Below are positions 60,544-60,645 of a stretch of 60,645 nucleotides of DNA, piece by piece; within the stretch, counting starts at the first letter, position 1, and each line of letters opens with the position of its first letter. A program made the position numbers and the translations under genes. The notes beneath the pieces were generated by a model. It had not been told where the DNA came from and made no database searches. It was given only the letters and a program-made list of their open reading frames with translations. Source of the stretch: Spirochaetales bacterium. Lineage in GTDB: Bacteria; Spirochaetota; Spirochaetia; SZUA-6; DRHE01. The DNA is taken from positions 1 to 60,645 of the forward strand of contig JAUVWI010000015.1 of assembly GCA_030604195.1 (NCBI GenBank). The letters are read 5' to 3'.

Positions 60544-60645
60544 CTATGGCCGAGTTGGTTGAGGTATTTTGAAGCTTTGAAATAATTCACGCTGTTTCTT
60601 CGATACCTCTGTAACGATCGTCTTCTTAGCGCCCAGCCTGATAAG
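60544..60645 (-). CDS. C-terminal end of a possible transposase (cut by window edge)
   Basis: The last 33 codons read LIRLGAKKTIVTEVSKKQRE then LFQSFKIPQPTRP and a stop at 60544. The pattern of a basic strand, QRELF and a short hydrophobic-proline tail resembles the ends of some DDE transposases such as IS1634-like ones. It is too short for certainty, and the rest lies outside the window. Confidence 0.35.
   Translation of the reverse strand, partial: LIRLGAKKTIVTEVSKKQRELFQSFKIPQPTRP

Overview
The window looks like a chromosomal segment of an anaerobic, heterotrophic spirochaete, probably an uncultured Spirochaetales relative. The reasons are indirect but agree. Exported binding proteins carry the short 'GQKE' or 'GTGEK' stretch after the signal peptide that is common in Spirochaeta and Treponema. 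One gene (10114-10842) has clear blocks of similarity to spirochaetal FlaB flagellin. The remaining content is importers, FGGY kinases, a tungsten-type aldehyde oxidoreductase, a giant CoA-dehydratase activase and a KamA-type radical SAM enzyme. There are many dense same-strand operons, ATGA overlaps and good sigma70-type promoters. No rRNA, CRISPR array or prophage was seen. One tRNA (Arg, CCU) is present.

Layout. 1-1310: AT-rich edge with a Phd-type antitoxin and small doubtful ORFs. 1332-7950 (minus): a GntR/HutC-controlled operon with an RbsABC-like importer, an FGGY kinase and a TrpA-like lyase. 8076-10053 (plus): divergent trpB-trpA without other trp genes. 10114-16198: an exported flagellin-like protein, a trpA fragment, VapBC, an RNA ligase-like protein, an MBL-fold protein, a DUF4143 ATPase, an MFS transporter and tRNA-Arg. 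17209-18920 (plus): two tandem type II dehydroquinases and a TIM-barrel isomerase-like enzyme. 18955-32154: a catabolic island with a GntR/FCD regulator (minus), a plus-strand enzyme operon (RraA-like, LDH2-like, AOR, SDR, cupin, creatininase-like, Gfo/Idh/MocA, zinc dehydrogenase) and a convergent minus-strand operon (TRAP transporter plus UroD-like protein). 32155-33661: a transposase remnant and a RelA/SpoT-TPR fusion. 33975-41153: a BMP-type ABC importer, a zinc dehydrogenase and a second FGGY kinase. 41220-43655: decayed toxin and peptidase-like genes beside a GyrI-like protein. 43880-53960: a PlsC-like acyltransferase, a HAD phosphatase, an RHH protein with a 1400-residue dehydratase activase, Lnt, and intact plus broken DUF4143 ATPases. 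54081-60645: CopA, a three-gene envelope redox operon, KamA and an edge transposase tail.

How genes may work together. The GntR operon resembles the logic of lsr-type uptake: import, kinase, then a lyase. Here the lyase is a TrpA homologue that keeps both catalytic acids and sits across a promoter from trpBA. A near-identical 17-bp motif (AATATAATTAGA then A or G then TATA) lies in both promoters of the 18955-32154 island, tying the TRAP importer to the enzyme operon, probably through the FCD regulator. Downstream of copA, a TlpA-like thioredoxin, an unusual CxC metallophosphatase-like protein and a DUF1573-thioredoxin-CcdA fusion look like one periplasmic thiol system. A 72-nt intergenic element occurs twice (33699 and 50720). 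Several genes are visibly decaying, sometimes by single-base frameshifts, which could be biology or assembly error.
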